Counted from the first letter of the stretch, positions 34,414 to 43,740 are shown. The stretch: 43,932 nucleotides of DNA from CAZSVI01 sp964610205 (GCA_964610205.1 CAZSVI010000009.1:1-43932), one strand, 5' to 3'. Numbers and translations: made by a program. Notes: generated by a model not told the origin, from the sequence alone.

Positions 34414-34447
34414 AACGAACCGTGAGATATAAAACCTCAGGTTCGTT
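34414..34447. terminator. Hairpin downstream of the GH4 gene
   Basis: AACGAACC (34414-34421) pairs with GGTTCGTT (34440-34447), with a further TGAG/CTCA pairing inside. It lies just past the end of the minus-strand GH4 operon. The T-run is on the plus-strand side, so its direction of action is uncertain. Confidence 0.45.
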
Positions 34448-34478
34448 TTAAACGTACCCGGCTGTTATAAATTGATAG

Positions 34479-35792
34479 CTAATAAATGTATGAGAGAAAT
34501 TCCTTGTTTTGTCTGAACATTCTATCCACCATCGATTCAATTTCTCTCATACTTAGCACAGCTGATGTCAAGGGATCAAAAAGGACCGCTTGAAGGATTT
34601 TTCTCCGGTCAGCCTCCAAAAATCCTTTTATGGCCAGTTCCTCGCATTGCGCGTTTGTGTTAACAAGTATGGCCAATTGATAGGGCAGGGTGCCGACATG
34701 AATGGGACGCAGCCCATTTTTTGAAGCTACAACCGGCACCTCTACGCAGCAGCCCCAGGGTAGGTTTTCGATGAGCCCAAAGTTTCGAACATTGCCATTA
34801 AACTCAAAAATAGTATTGTCGCCAATTACTGCGTTTAATATATAAGCTGCATATTCATGTCCACGAGAAAGATCCACTTTCTCGCTTATTGCTTTTTCGT
34901 ATTCATTTGTCCATAAACTACCGCGTCTGATGTAATTTTTCAGTGTGGACGCATTTTCACCAAGCTCCTTGTAGGCACCATGTGCGCAATACTTTTCGAT
35001 AAGATCCGGGCGTTTTCGAAACCATGCGGTATATTCGGAATTGTGCCTTGAGGATTCGGTCACGTAATAATCCAGATGGAGCAGCATTTCGTTACGTACA
35101 ATTTCCTCCTCATAAATCTCAGGTCTTTTCACAATCTCCTTAAGCTCAGGATACACATCTTTGCCATTAACCTTATATTCAAGAAAAAATGCCTGATGAT
35201 TAATGCCTGCACACAAGAAAGCCACATCTCTTTCGAAATCCGCACCGAGCCATCTGGACAGCATCATAGCCGTTCCCTGTACACTGTGGCACAGACCGGT
35301 TATATTGGCTTTTGTCATGCTCTGCACAGTACGGCAAAGCATGCTCATAGGATTGGTATAGTTGAGCACAATAGCGTTGGGGCAGTATTTTTCCACGTCA
35401 TGGCAAATGTCCAGCATAAGCGGTGCTGTTCTTAAGTACCTGAATATGCCGGATGGCCCAAGTGTATCGCCCACACAAATGTCTACGCCGTAATCCCTGG
35501 GTATTTCTATATCATGACGCCAGACGTCCACTCCATTTGCAAGTACGGTAACCAGCACACCATCTGCGCCGTCAAGAGCTTGAGCGCGATCGTTGGTCGC
35601 GGTCACGGCCGCATTGTATCCGCCGGCTTCTACAATTTTTTTTACTATGTGTTCTATATATGATAGTTTCTCTTTGTTTATATCCATGAGAACGATTTCC
35701 GAATCCGAAAACGCCGGAAAAGACAATAGATCCCTTGTCAGGTTACGCGTGAATATAAGGCTGCCTGCCCCGATTAATGCAATCTTTTTCAT
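34479..35792 (-). CDS. Glycoside hydrolase family 4 (MelA/LplD-like)
   Basis: About 437 residues of family GH4, the NAD+- and Mn2+-dependent glycosidases that work by oxidation-elimination. The Rossmann start is KIALIGAGSLIFTRNLTRDLL. VGDTLGPSGIFRYLRT, NYTNPM (144-149), the catalytic/metal Cys168 in GLCHSVQG and His199 in AGINHQAFFLE follow the alpha-galactosidase (MelA) and LplD pattern. Together with lpl-type transport genes, an alpha-galacturonidase, alpha-glucuronidase or alpha-galactosidase role is plausible. The start is placed at 35792, behind GGAGGG; an upstream extension to 35861 is unlikely. Last gene of the minus-strand locus, 105 bases after the PHP gene. No signal peptide, so it acts on imported substrate. 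Confidence 0.9.
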   Translation of the reverse strand: MKKIALIGAGSLIFTRNLTRDLLSFPAFSDSEIVLMDINKEKLSYIEHIVKKIVEAGGYNAAVTATNDRAQALDGADGVLVTVLANGVDVWRHDIEIPRDYGVDICVGDTLGPSGIFRYLRTAPLMLDICHDVEKYCPNAIVLNYTNPMSMLCRTVQSMTKANITGLCHSVQGTAMMLSRWLGADFERDVAFLCAGINHQAFFLEYKVNGKDVYPELKEIVKRPEIYEEEIVRNEMLLHLDYYVTESSRHNSEYTAWFRKRPDLIEKYCAHGAYKELGENASTLKNYIRRGSLWTNEYEKAISEKVDLSRGHEYAAYILNAVIGDNTIFEFNGNVRNFGLIENLPWGCCVEVPVVASKNGLRPIHVGTLPYQLAILVNTNAQCEELAIKGFLEADRRKILQAVLFDPLTSAVLSMREIESMVDRMFRQNKEFLSYIY

Positions 35793-35897
35793 AATATCCC
35801 TCCAATTATAATCAAAACTATGCCAGAAACCCGCTTCGAAGCTGAATATATGTATTTTCAACGTTCAAGTGCCCTCTGCCCAATAACGCATGCCCAA

Positions 35898-36626
35898 TTA
35901 CTCAAACTTCTCCCTGACCGTTTCCTTGCTGTTTATATAACCAAGCAAGGTGTCCAGATTGCCATTTAGCACAAGTTCCGAAGGAAAATGCAATTCATCA
36001 AGCATATTGGAAACTAAACCGAAATCTCCGACTTCCGTATGAAAATGAGCATCCGAGGAAACAACAATCTTTGTGCCATACTTGGCGCAGAGTCTTGCCA
36101 GCATCCGATAAACAGGGATGCTGGCAGGGCTTTTGCGCATCGCATGCACATTAAATTCGATACTTTTCCCGTATCTTGAACACATTTTTACGATATACTC
36201 GTAATCGAATGGAAACGGCAAATCACCGGGATGTCCCAGCGCGTCCACATACGGGTTTTCAATTATCCCCTCATATGCACGTGTGTGTGCCTCTGCACAT
36301 CCCGGCTTGAGACAATACTCGTGCAGGGAAGAAACAATATAATCAAGCTTCTTCTGATCCGAAAGCGTCAAGTCGATCGAGCCGCTATAATCCATTATAT
36401 TAGCCTCTGCGCCACGTATTACATATACGCCGCACAATCGTCTCGGTATCACCCACATACTTCCGAAATACCAGTTATTCGCCGCATCAGACATACCATA
36501 AGCATGGTCGGTTATAGCAACCGCCGACAGGCCAACATCAAACGCCTGCTGGCAAATATCCTTTACCGTACTGTATGCATGATGACTGACCAAGGTATGC
36601 GTGTGCATGTCACTGATAATTTTCAT
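35898..36626 (-). CDS. PHP-domain phosphatase-like protein (YcdX type)
   Basis: 242 residues of the PHP metal-dependent phosphoesterase superfamily. The multi-metal site is visible: HTHT (His8, His10), ITDHA near residue 40, RGAEANI, SSLHE, LGHPGD and a late SSDAH. The arrangement matches the YcdX-like group of sugar-phosphate or histidinol-phosphatase-type enzymes; the real substrate is unknown. It overlaps the preceding isomerase gene by four bases (ATGA), so the two are translationally coupled and likely work on one pathway. Confidence 0.87.
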   Translation of the reverse strand: MKIISDMHTHTLVSHHAYSTVKDICQQAFDVGLSAVAITDHAYGMSDAANNWYFGSMWVIPRRLCGVYVIRGAEANIMDYSGSIDLTLSDQKKLDYIVSSLHEYCLKPGCAEAHTRAYEGIIENPYVDALGHPGDLPFPFDYEYIVKMCSRYGKSIEFNVHAMRKSPASIPVYRMLARLCAKYGTKIVVSSDAHFHTEVGDFGLVSNMLDELHFPSELVLNGNLDTLLGYINSKETVREKFE

Positions 36627-37531
36627 TTTGTCACGTCCTTTATTTGGTTCTTAATATTTACAATATGCTCCCCGATATTGTACAAAAGACGTATCGCAGA
36701 ATCTCTGACCTCATCCGGCAGTCTGTCGCGGATAAACTGCGCAGTTTCAAATGTGAACTCACCTTCATAGCCTATCTCATAAAGTGTCCGTATAAACTTG
36801 TCCCAGAGGATATTACCATAGTAAGGTGCGTAATGTTGATCCGAATACCCGTCGTTATCGGCTATGTGCAGCGCTTTAAGCCGCTTTCCGATTGTACGCA
36901 GGCATTCGGCCTGATCATAGCCCTGTACATTTGCATGTCCTGTATCCCAGCATACTCCTACATAAGATGAGCCGAATTCATCTACAAGCTCAATTTGATG
37001 TTCAAGCAGGTCGCAGTAAAACCTCTTCCTTTTTTTCATCTCATGATCCCAGGGGGAAAACATGTTTTCGATCGCTATACCTACGTTGCTTTTAACAGCC
37101 ACGTTCACAATTTTGTCAAACCATGTAAGATTTGCTTTCTTAAGGGCTTCGATATGTGTTTTGTCATATTCGCCGGGAAAATGTCCCGCATGGAAAACAA
37201 TCCAGCGTATTCCCAGCATCCCCGCTCCCCGAATGCTGCGGATGCTGAGTTCATCCATAAGCTCATTTCCCGATAACACATTGTTTATCATTGGAGCATG
37301 TGCTTGATTGAAGGTAATACCATTTACCCTGGCATACTCTCCAAGCTCCTCTATCCAGTTCTCCCACTTTTCGCATCTGAAGGGCGAAGCTTCGTCCAGA
37401 CACCAATCGCAGAAGTTCATATCAATATAACGGAAGCCGCAGTTGTGTATCCTTTTAAGCTGTTGTACTGCGCTTACGCTATAATCGTTGGAATAGAGCA
37501 CATTTAATGAAGTTGACACATTTAAAATCAT
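36623..37531 (-). CDS. Sugar phosphate isomerase/epimerase-like TIM barrel
   Basis: 302 residues of the xylose isomerase-like TIM-barrel family, which isomerises or epimerises sugars or acts on myo-inositol derivatives. The metal-site pattern is present: FHAGHFPGE, AIENMFSP, VCWDTGHANVQG, LHIADNDGYSDQHYAPYYGNI and FTFETAQF. The ribosome site AAAGGGAAG precedes the ATG at 37531. It stands between the permease genes and the PHP gene, consistent with processing an imported sugar or sugar acid. Confidence 0.88.
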   Translation of the reverse strand: MILNVSTSLNVLYSNDYSVSAVQQLKRIHNCGFRYIDMNFCDWCLDEASPFRCEKWENWIEELGEYARVNGITFNQAHAPMINNVLSGNELMDELSIRSIRGAGMLGIRWIVFHAGHFPGEYDKTHIEALKKANLTWFDKIVNVAVKSNVGIAIENMFSPWDHEMKKRKRFYCDLLEHQIELVDEFGSSYVGVCWDTGHANVQGYDQAECLRTIGKRLKALHIADNDGYSDQHYAPYYGNILWDKFIRTLYEIGYEGEFTFETAQFIRDRLPDEVRDSAIRLLYNIGEHIVNIKNQIKDVTK

Positions 37532-37555
37532 TATAATCTTCCCTTTGTATATTAT

Positions 37556-38431
37556 TCACCCTTTCAGGGCGCCAACCATGATTCCCTTGACGAAAAATTT
37601 CTGTAAAAACGGATAAATGCACAGTATAGGAACAGTAGAGACAATGATGGCACAATATTTTACAAGCTTAAGATTAAAGTAGTCGTTCATTGCCTCAGGC
37701 GAACTCATATCCTGGAGCTGCTCCATTATCAGTATATCTCTGAGGAAAAGCTGCAACGGATAAAGTCGGGTATTCCGGATGTAAATCATAGCGTCAAACC
37801 ATGCATTCCAGTGACCAACTCCGTAAAACAGCGTCATGACTGCCAGAACCGGTAGTGACAGCGGTATTATTATCCGAAACAGCAGTTGAATGTCGTTAGC
37901 TCCATCAATTATCACCGCTTCTTCAAGCTCGCCTGGAATACCCATAAATGAGGTGCGCATGATGATCAAGTTCCAAGTACTGATAGCTCCCGGCAGCAAT
38001 AAAGCCCATATGGTATTCATAATGCTGATACTGTTCACAACAAGAAAACGAGGAATCATACCGCCGGAAAAATACATGGTTATAACCACCATAATCATCA
38101 ATGGCTTTTTCAGCAAAAAAGCCTTCCTAGAGAGGACAAATGCACCCAACGTTGTCATCAGCAGGTTGATAGCTGTCCCAAGAACGACATATATGAACGT
38201 ATTTCGGTATCCGATCGCTATATTTGGATTATTAAACACAAGCCTGTATCCTTTAAGCGAAAATCCCAGTGGTTTGTAAAGAAAAGCTCCGTTGCAGTTT
38301 GCAAGTTGGACAGAATCACTGAACGATGCAAACACAACATAAAGCAGCGGATAAGCTGTAATGACCGCAAGCAGTACCATGACAATGCCGTTGAATATAG
38401 GAAATACGCCGAACCCGAGTTTTGTTTTCAT
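37556..38431 (-). CDS. ABC sugar permease, LplC/YtcP-like (CUT1)
   Basis: About 291 residues with six membrane helices and the EAA loop for ATPase contact (EEAVIIDGANDIQLLFRIIIPLSLPVLA). The N-terminal NGIVMVLLAVITAYPLLYVVFASFSD and the HWNAWFDAMIYI segment are typical of the LplC/YtcP group. The start at 38431 is supported by GGGGGT upstream. It pairs with the permease at 38446; the intergenic distance is 14 bases. Confidence 0.92.
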   Translation of the reverse strand: MKTKLGFGVFPIFNGIVMVLLAVITAYPLLYVVFASFSDSVQLANCNGAFLYKPLGFSLKGYRLVFNNPNIAIGYRNTFIYVVLGTAINLLMTTLGAFVLSRKAFLLKKPLMIMVVITMYFSGGMIPRFLVVNSISIMNTIWALLLPGAISTWNLIIMRTSFMGIPGELEEAVIIDGANDIQLLFRIIIPLSLPVLAVMTLFYGVGHWNAWFDAMIYIRNTRLYPLQLFLRDILIMEQLQDMSSPEAMNDYFNLKLVKYCAIIVSTVPILCIYPFLQKFFVKGIMVGALKG

Positions 38432-38445
38432 CACAACTACCCCCT

Positions 38446-39417
38446 TTACCACAAGCTTGTTTCACTGAAAGTTTTACTTATCTTATTTGCGCAAAAAACA
38501 AAAAGGAAATTAATGACCGAGTTAAACAGCCCGACTGCAGAACTGAAGCTGTAATCATAATCAAGCAGGCCCCGCCGGTATACGAAGGACTGGATAACGT
38601 CGGCCGTTTCGTAGGTGAGTGGATTATAAAGCAGGATGATCTTTTCAAAACCGACCGACATTATTTGGCCAAAACGTAGAATGAGCATGATGATAATAGT
38701 CGGAGCAATACCGGGCAAGGTGATCTTCATCATTTGCTTAAAACGCCCAGCTCCATCCACAGTGGCTGACTCATAAAGGATTGGGTCTATACAGGTGAGT
38801 GCTGCTATATAAATAATCGAATTCCATCCGAAGCTTTGCCAAATATTTGTCGATACATAAAGTGTCCGGAAAAGGCTTGCTTTGGACAGAAGGTCGTACT
38901 GCTCCATACCGAATAACGATGAAAGCATGTTCATAACAAGTCCTCTGGTGGAGCAGAAATCCTTTATGATACCGCAGATGACTACCATTGAGATAAAATG
39001 AGGCAGGTAGGTGATTGTCTGCGTCAAACGATTTAATGCAGAGCTTTTAAGCTCGTTAAGCATGAGTGCAAAAATAATCGGGATAGGAAATCCGAACAAA
39101 ATATCATATATATTAATAAGAAATGTATTTCGGATAATCCGAACAAAGCTGAAGTCATTAAAAAAGCTGATGAAATTTTCAAATCCCACCGATCTGCTGC
39201 CAATGATTCCAAGCGTCGGCTTATATTCCNNNNNNNNNNTGAAGGCTATAATCAGACCATACATCGGACCGTAATGAAAAATAACATAATATACAACAAC
39301 GGGAATTGCCAAAAAATAGATATATTTATTTTTTATAAAATCCCGTTTTATAGTGTCTGCAAAATGGTACAAAGCAAGCACCCCGATTCTTATTTTAGCT
39401 TTTAGAAAGAAAACCAC
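38446..39417 (-). CDS. ABC sugar permease, LplB-like, interrupted by Ns
   Basis: Up to 323 residues with six membrane helices and the EAA loop ESATVDGAGRFKQMMKITLPGIAP. The N-terminal segment IYFLAIPVVVYYVIFHYGPMYGLIIAF is typical of LplB. Ten N bases (39230-39239) follow that segment, where the family has about two residues before a YKPxLGI motif, so the placeholder is probably longer than the real gap. The start is uncertain. The frame opens at 39417 (GTG), but GGGGTG near 39380 could instead serve a TTG at 39372. No ATPase gene lies in the locus, as usual for lpl-type importers. Confidence 0.88.
   Translation of the reverse strand: MVFFLKAKIRIGVLALYHFADTIKRDFIKNKYIYFLAIPVVVYYVIFHYGPMYGLIIAFXXXXEYKPTLGIIGSRSVGFENFISFFNDFSFVRIIRNTFLINIYDILFGFPIPIIFALMLNELKSSALNRLTQTITYLPHFISMVVICGIIKDFCSTRGLVMNMLSSLFGMEQYDLLSKASLFRTLYVSTNIWQSFGWNSIIYIAALTCIDPILYESATVDGAGRFKQMMKITLPGIAPTIIIMLILRFGQIMSVGFEKIILLYNPLTYETADVIQSFVYRRGLLDYDYSFSSAVGLFNSVINFLFVFCANKISKTFSETSLW
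39230..39239. other. Assembly gap (10 N)
   Basis: Ten undetermined bases inside the LplB-like permease. The frame stays open across the placeholder, but the spacing of conserved residues suggests the true length differs. Confidence 0.95.
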
Positions 39418-39439
39418 TTGCTACTGATGAAACTGTGGG

Positions 39440-39470
39440 ATCCGAACCGCGCGAGACACGTGGTTCGGAT
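39440..39470 (-). promoter_or_regulatory. Hairpin between binding protein and permease genes
   Basis: ATCCGAACC (39440-39448) pairs with GGTTCGGAT (39462-39470) with a 13-base loop. On the transcript it lies between the solute-binding protein and permease genes, where such stems commonly give more binding protein than permease. The stem shares CCGAAC/GTTCGG with the hairpin at 41280-41315. Confidence 0.6.
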
Positions 39471-39521
39471 GCAAACAGTTATTTATGAATATTCGCCTCT
39501 ACTCGTCTGTATACTTGCATA

Positions 39522-41153
39522 TCAACGGTTTTTAAACCTGGTATAGGCAGCATTCTTGGATGCTTCCGCCTTTTCAATGCCCATAGATTTTACATTTGAT
39601 ACAAATTCATCAAACTTGCTCAGCGGCTCGAGACCCATGATGAATTTCAGGATCATTCCCTGCGTATACGGATCTACCTGCTGCATCACATTTGAATATT
39701 CATTTGCTTCTTCTTGCGTCATTGTAATAAGGTCGGGTATATAGTTTTTTGTGGTTGCGGATGTCTTCCAGATGCCCCATGTCGCGTTTTTCTGCTCGGA
39801 AAGGGAATATTGCTTTTCCTCCAGATCCCAGTTATACTGGCCAATAATATCTCCTAGTGTATATTTATACTTAGCCTGGTCGGCTGACAAGCCTTCCGGG
39901 TTCTTTGTGATAAGCTCAGTGAATGAGCGCTTGCCGTTTGCATCGACAGTGTATGTCCTTCCCTCGGTGACTCCCCAGCATGACAGGTCGAGTCCTTCCT
40001 GGCTATACAGATAATCAATAAGCTTAATCGATTCTACCTGGTATTTGTTTTTAGTCGTCACAAGCGTCGGTTTTGCGTTATAAGCGGCATACCCATGCCT
40101 GTACTGGCAGGCCTCTCCCTTCACCACCTGCGGAAACGGGCAAGGCGCAAGCTTGTATTCAGGGATCTTGCTGTAATCGACCATTTTATAAACGTTAGCG
40201 ATGGAAATGGGATGTACCTCGGCTGCGCCTGCCTGTCCCTGTGCCAGCATCGGTAAGATATTATTGTAATGGTCCACTGTTGCGATATCCTTATTGATCA
40301 GACCTTCGGAATACCATTTGCTGAAGGTCTCAAGAAACTCCTTAAATTCAGGCAGAATAGGGCCATATTTTACTTCGTCGTTTTTTAGGAGGAAACAGTA
40401 TGCAGCGCCGTAGGAGCTAACGAAGGATTGTGCTCTGGGGCTGGTGAAAGTTGCAGCGGACAAGCTCAGCGGCCCGTCGCAGTTCTTCTCTTTCTTAAAG
40501 ACTTTGAGCACATTATACCAATCGTCCATCGTCTCCGGAACTTTTAGATTCAATTCATCCAGCCAGTCCTGCCGGATAACTAATCCAGAAAACGGTGTTT
40601 CCAAAAATTCCTTTGGAGCAAAGGTCGAACCGAAGGCAACTTGCATTCCGTTGTCTGAAATTACAAGCTTTTCCGCGTCCATGCTTTTTACCAGATTGTT
40701 ATAATTGACCGCGTACTGAGCAACCAAATCGGTATAATCAAAAATAATTTTGTCCTTAATTGCCTGCTCGATACCACCTTTATAACTGTTGAAATTATCC
40801 CGGATCAAATCCGGATATTCACCCGATGCAAGTAAAGTGCTCAGCATTTCACCCTTGTCGCTTCTGGACGGATGGATGAACTCAATATTGATACCTGTCC
40901 TCTTTTCAAGCTCCTGTACAGCCTCCAAATCATTAAGACTGTTGACTGTCTGCGTAACCGGAGGGCTATGGAACCATGTAATAGTTATAGGTGTTGCAAC
41001 AATAGGCAATGTACCGCCGATCTGAGCCTGTGATGAGCTATTGTTCGACGGCGCATTTGAATTTGTATCCGAGCTGCAGCCAGCCAGCGGAACAATTATC
41101 AGTAGAAGCGCTGTGAGTATTGAAACAAAACGAAGTTTTCCTTTGTTATTCAT
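39522..41153 (-). CDS. Extracellular solute-binding lipoprotein, LplA-like
   Basis: About 543 residues, large for the class but normal for the LplA group. The signal sequence ends in PLAGC with lipidated Cys26, then a Ser/Asn-rich spacer. The body has the periplasmic-binding fold with TITWFHSPP, FIHPSRSDKGEMLSTLLASGEYPDLI, VIRQDWLDELNLKVPETMDDWYNVLKVFKK and a late SIKLIDYLYSQEGLDLSCWGVTEGRTY. It captures a carbohydrate outside the cell for the two permeases that follow. The start at 41153 has GGAGG upstream. It is the first structural gene of the locus, behind the regulator. Confidence 0.93.
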   Translation of the reverse strand: MNNKGKLRFVSILTALLLIIVPLAGCSSDTNSNAPSNNSSSQAQIGGTLPIVATPITITWFHSPPVTQTVNSLNDLEAVQELEKRTGINIEFIHPSRSDKGEMLSTLLASGEYPDLIRDNFNSYKGGIEQAIKDKIIFDYTDLVAQYAVNYNNLVKSMDAEKLVISDNGMQVAFGSTFAPKEFLETPFSGLVIRQDWLDELNLKVPETMDDWYNVLKVFKKEKNCDGPLSLSAATFTSPRAQSFVSSYGAAYCFLLKNDEVKYGPILPEFKEFLETFSKWYSEGLINKDIATVDHYNNILPMLAQGQAGAAEVHPISIANVYKMVDYSKIPEYKLAPCPFPQVVKGEACQYRHGYAAYNAKPTLVTTKNKYQVESIKLIDYLYSQEGLDLSCWGVTEGRTYTVDANGKRSFTELITKNPEGLSADQAKYKYTLGDIIGQYNWDLEEKQYSLSEQKNATWGIWKTSATTKNYIPDLITMTQEEANEYSNVMQQVDPYTQGMILKFIMGLEPLSKFDEFVSNVKSMGIEKAEASKNAAYTRFKNR

Positions 41154-41279
41154 AAAACATCCTCCTTTAATAGTTTTATTCAACTTTCAAATAGATTGGA
41201 TGCATCCCTCATATTTGATAGTTATAGTATATGTCTATAGGAAACAGCTTGTAAATCTCCAGTTTTTGATGCATCTACA

Positions 41280-41315
41280 AAATCCGAACAGTGCATCACC
41301 GCACGGTTCGGATTT
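41280..41315 (-). terminator. Hairpin after the regulator gene
   Basis: AAATCCGAAC (41280-41289) and GTTCGGATTT (41306-41315) form a 10-bp stem. On the minus strand it follows the regulator gene and ends in TTTT, so it may terminate the regulator transcript ahead of the binding-protein gene. The rest of 41154-41400 has no visible gene. Confidence 0.6.
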
Positions 41316-41400
41316 GATATCGACAATTTCAGAGCACATCTTCAATATTCGCAAAAAAGAGAAATTTATTCACATTTTAACCCGAAGTATTAAAAGACCT

Positions 41401-43740
41401 TCATAAGTTATTTGGATACGTATTGCCTCTGGTTTTATCAGTAAATGTCTCACGGTATTTTCCGGGCGCAATACCTTTAATCTTTTTAAATACGCGGATA
41501 TACGTATCACAGCTGGTAAAGCCGGTTTTTTCAGCTATAAGTTTAACGGGCATGTCGGATTGCTCCAGCAGCATCATTGATTTTTCTATGCGCAGCTCAT
41601 TAATATAGTACAGAAGCCCTGTATTCATGCATTTTTTAAAAAATCTGGATATACTGTCAGTGCTTATGCTGAAATACCGTGCTAAAGCAGACACATTAAG
41701 GGTGCAGCATGTACAATTTTTATCAATATATTCAAGAATTTCGTTTTTTAATCGTTCATTTCTTTCATTTTTAACTGTTTCAGTACGAAGTTCAATCTGA
41801 TCGAGTATCTTTTCCATCTCCAGCTTTAGGTCAACAACAGTACTGCAGCCCAGCATTCTCTCCACGATTCCTTCCTTTTCAATAATAGATATCCCGTAAT
41901 CTTCCAGCGGCAGGTCTTCAATTGTCGATATCACTGTATCGATCAGGCCAAGCATCCGGCATCGTGCAAGGGAAACGGGCACCTGTCCCTTAAAGAACTC
42001 CCTGTTGATGATGCCTTCCAACAGAAGCCTAGCGTTTTTGATATCTCCGGCTTTCAGGCTGTTAACAAGCCGCTCTCTCTCGAAAGCTGAATGACCTATA
42101 CCAATATTATTATCATAGGACATTCGGATATCCCTGAAGCAGATTATGCTCCCACTGCCCGTAAGTATACGGTATTCCATAGCATTAGCGGCCTCTCTGT
42201 ATGCGCTACTGATCTGCGATATGGATTTATGCATGCTGCTGATTGCTATCGAAATCCTGTCATCTGATTTTTTACGAAACGCCTCCATGATTATGTTAGC
42301 GGAATCTTTAAGGTACTCTATCCAGCTATCGTCATCATTCTGCAGGTTTATAAGCCCGGCAATCCCTTCTTCCGTGCCAGTCAGATAGCATAAGCTTTCC
42401 TTGTTAAGAAGCTCGACGGCACAGTCCATAATAATCTTTTTTTTAAGTTTAAACTCTGCATTTTGCATTTCATCCTTAGAATTCAATGCACCGCAATCGT
42501 CGAAGTAAAACAACATTACTGCAAAATACTCACTTTCAAAGCCAATATCAAAATAGACAAGCCCATCCGGGATATATGCGTCATCTATCTCATTTCCCTT
42601 GACAATGCCGGAAATAAAGGAATCTCTCATAGCGAATTTCTGTTTAAGCATTTTTTTGTTGGATTCCTCGTTTTCACTCATGATTACCATCAGAAAATTG
42701 CTTATAATACTATATTCGTTTGATATTCTATTATCAGGTGTTTTAAGTATTTTTCGGACAATGTATTTTATCGGGTTGTAGTTCCGTTTTGTAAAATAAA
42801 GAGCTAACAGCCCACCGCACAAAATGCAGAAGGAAAGGCTGATTATATATAGGTTGCGCAGAGAGTTGACCTTCATATTATAGATACTGCATGGCATAAC
42901 AGAAACGAACCGAAGCATGCTCTTTTCAGAAGCGACCTGTGAAATAGCCATCTTCTGTCCGTCTACTATCTCATATCGGACGTCTCCGTAGCTGATAATA
43001 TCGGTAAATTCATCTGCTCTATATTGTATGCCAGCATTTGAAAAAAGAAGATTATTGTTTTGGTCTATAATAAAGAACATTCCGTTATTTAACCAGCTGT
43101 TTCCGCTTAGTATCTTTTTAATTTCACTTTTATTTAGATAAATCACCACAACCGCATTCGATCTGTTGGAATTGTCAAAAGGCAGCGATCGGTAGAGAAC
43201 GATAGAGGAATCCACACTCATTGTTTCTGAGTTTTCACCTCCTCCGCTAAATAACAGCTTGATCTCACGGCCTCTCCATGAGTCGTCCTGCAATATACTG
43301 TCTCTAGTGAAAGGTGCTACAAAGCTCTTTTCATAGGAACAGCTCGGTGTGAGTACCATATTTGTGTTCTTAAAATAGATATATAATTCATCAATAAAAG
43401 TATTATTTACATTTAAATTTTGCAATTTATCTATTACATTTCTCATCGTCAGATAGTCTTGGAAGATTAATTGCTGTTTATACAGGAGCGAACTTACAGC
43501 CTGATCGTAGTTTAAAGAACTCGTCAATCTTTCCATATCTTCAAGCCTGCTGTCGATAGATATTTGCATTTGCTTGAGCATTGCTATGTTGCTGTTATTG
43601 ATTTCTTTTTTAATAATACCCAGTGATCGTATGTATATCATGCCGGAAATCAACACAGGAACCAGAAATATGCAGATATAGAAAACAAAGAATTGTGTAA
43701 ACAGGCTTTGGTTTACGAAACGTTTCTTTATTTTCAGCAT
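41401..43740 (-). CDS. Membrane-bound sensor/AraC regulator (YtdP type)
   Basis: 779 residues. One N-terminal membrane helix (FFVFYICIFLVPVLISGMIYI, about 17-37), a long external domain (about 40-290) resembling a Cache-type sensor, and a second membrane helix (LYIISLSFCILCGGLLALYF) precede a cytoplasmic linker. At the C-terminus is a double helix-turn-helix AraC domain (VSALARYFSISTDSISRFFKKCMNTGL, LIAEKTGFTSCDTYIRVFKKIKGIAPGKYRE). Proteins of this plan directly sense an extracellular sugar and activate an adjacent lpl-like import locus. The ATG follows an AGAGGTG-like site. It lies directly upstream of the binding protein on the same strand. Confidence 0.92.
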   Translation of the reverse strand: MLKIKKRFVNQSLFTQFFVFYICIFLVPVLISGMIYIRSLGIIKKEINNSNIAMLKQMQISIDSRLEDMERLTSSLNYDQAVSSLLYKQQLIFQDYLTMRNVIDKLQNLNVNNTFIDELYIYFKNTNMVLTPSCSYEKSFVAPFTRDSILQDDSWRGREIKLLFSGGGENSETMSVDSSIVLYRSLPFDNSNRSNAVVVIYLNKSEIKKILSGNSWLNNGMFFIIDQNNNLLFSNAGIQYRADEFTDIISYGDVRYEIVDGQKMAISQVASEKSMLRFVSVMPCSIYNMKVNSLRNLYIISLSFCILCGGLLALYFTKRNYNPIKYIVRKILKTPDNRISNEYSIISNFLMVIMSENEESNKKMLKQKFAMRDSFISGIVKGNEIDDAYIPDGLVYFDIGFESEYFAVMLFYFDDCGALNSKDEMQNAEFKLKKKIIMDCAVELLNKESLCYLTGTEEGIAGLINLQNDDDSWIEYLKDSANIIMEAFRKKSDDRISIAISSMHKSISQISSAYREAANAMEYRILTGSGSIICFRDIRMSYDNNIGIGHSAFERERLVNSLKAGDIKNARLLLEGIINREFFKGQVPVSLARCRMLGLIDTVISTIEDLPLEDYGISIIEKEGIVERMLGCSTVVDLKLEMEKILDQIELRTETVKNERNERLKNEILEYIDKNCTCCTLNVSALARYFSISTDSISRFFKKCMNTGLLYYINELRIEKSMMLLEQSDMPVKLIAEKTGFTSCDTYIRVFKKIKGIAPGKYRETFTDKTRGNTYPNNL

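Noticed and set aside
36231..36770. 179-residue plus-strand frame opposite the PHP and epimerase genes
   Set aside because: Antisense to two coupled genes with clear metal-site motifs; composition is shadow-like.
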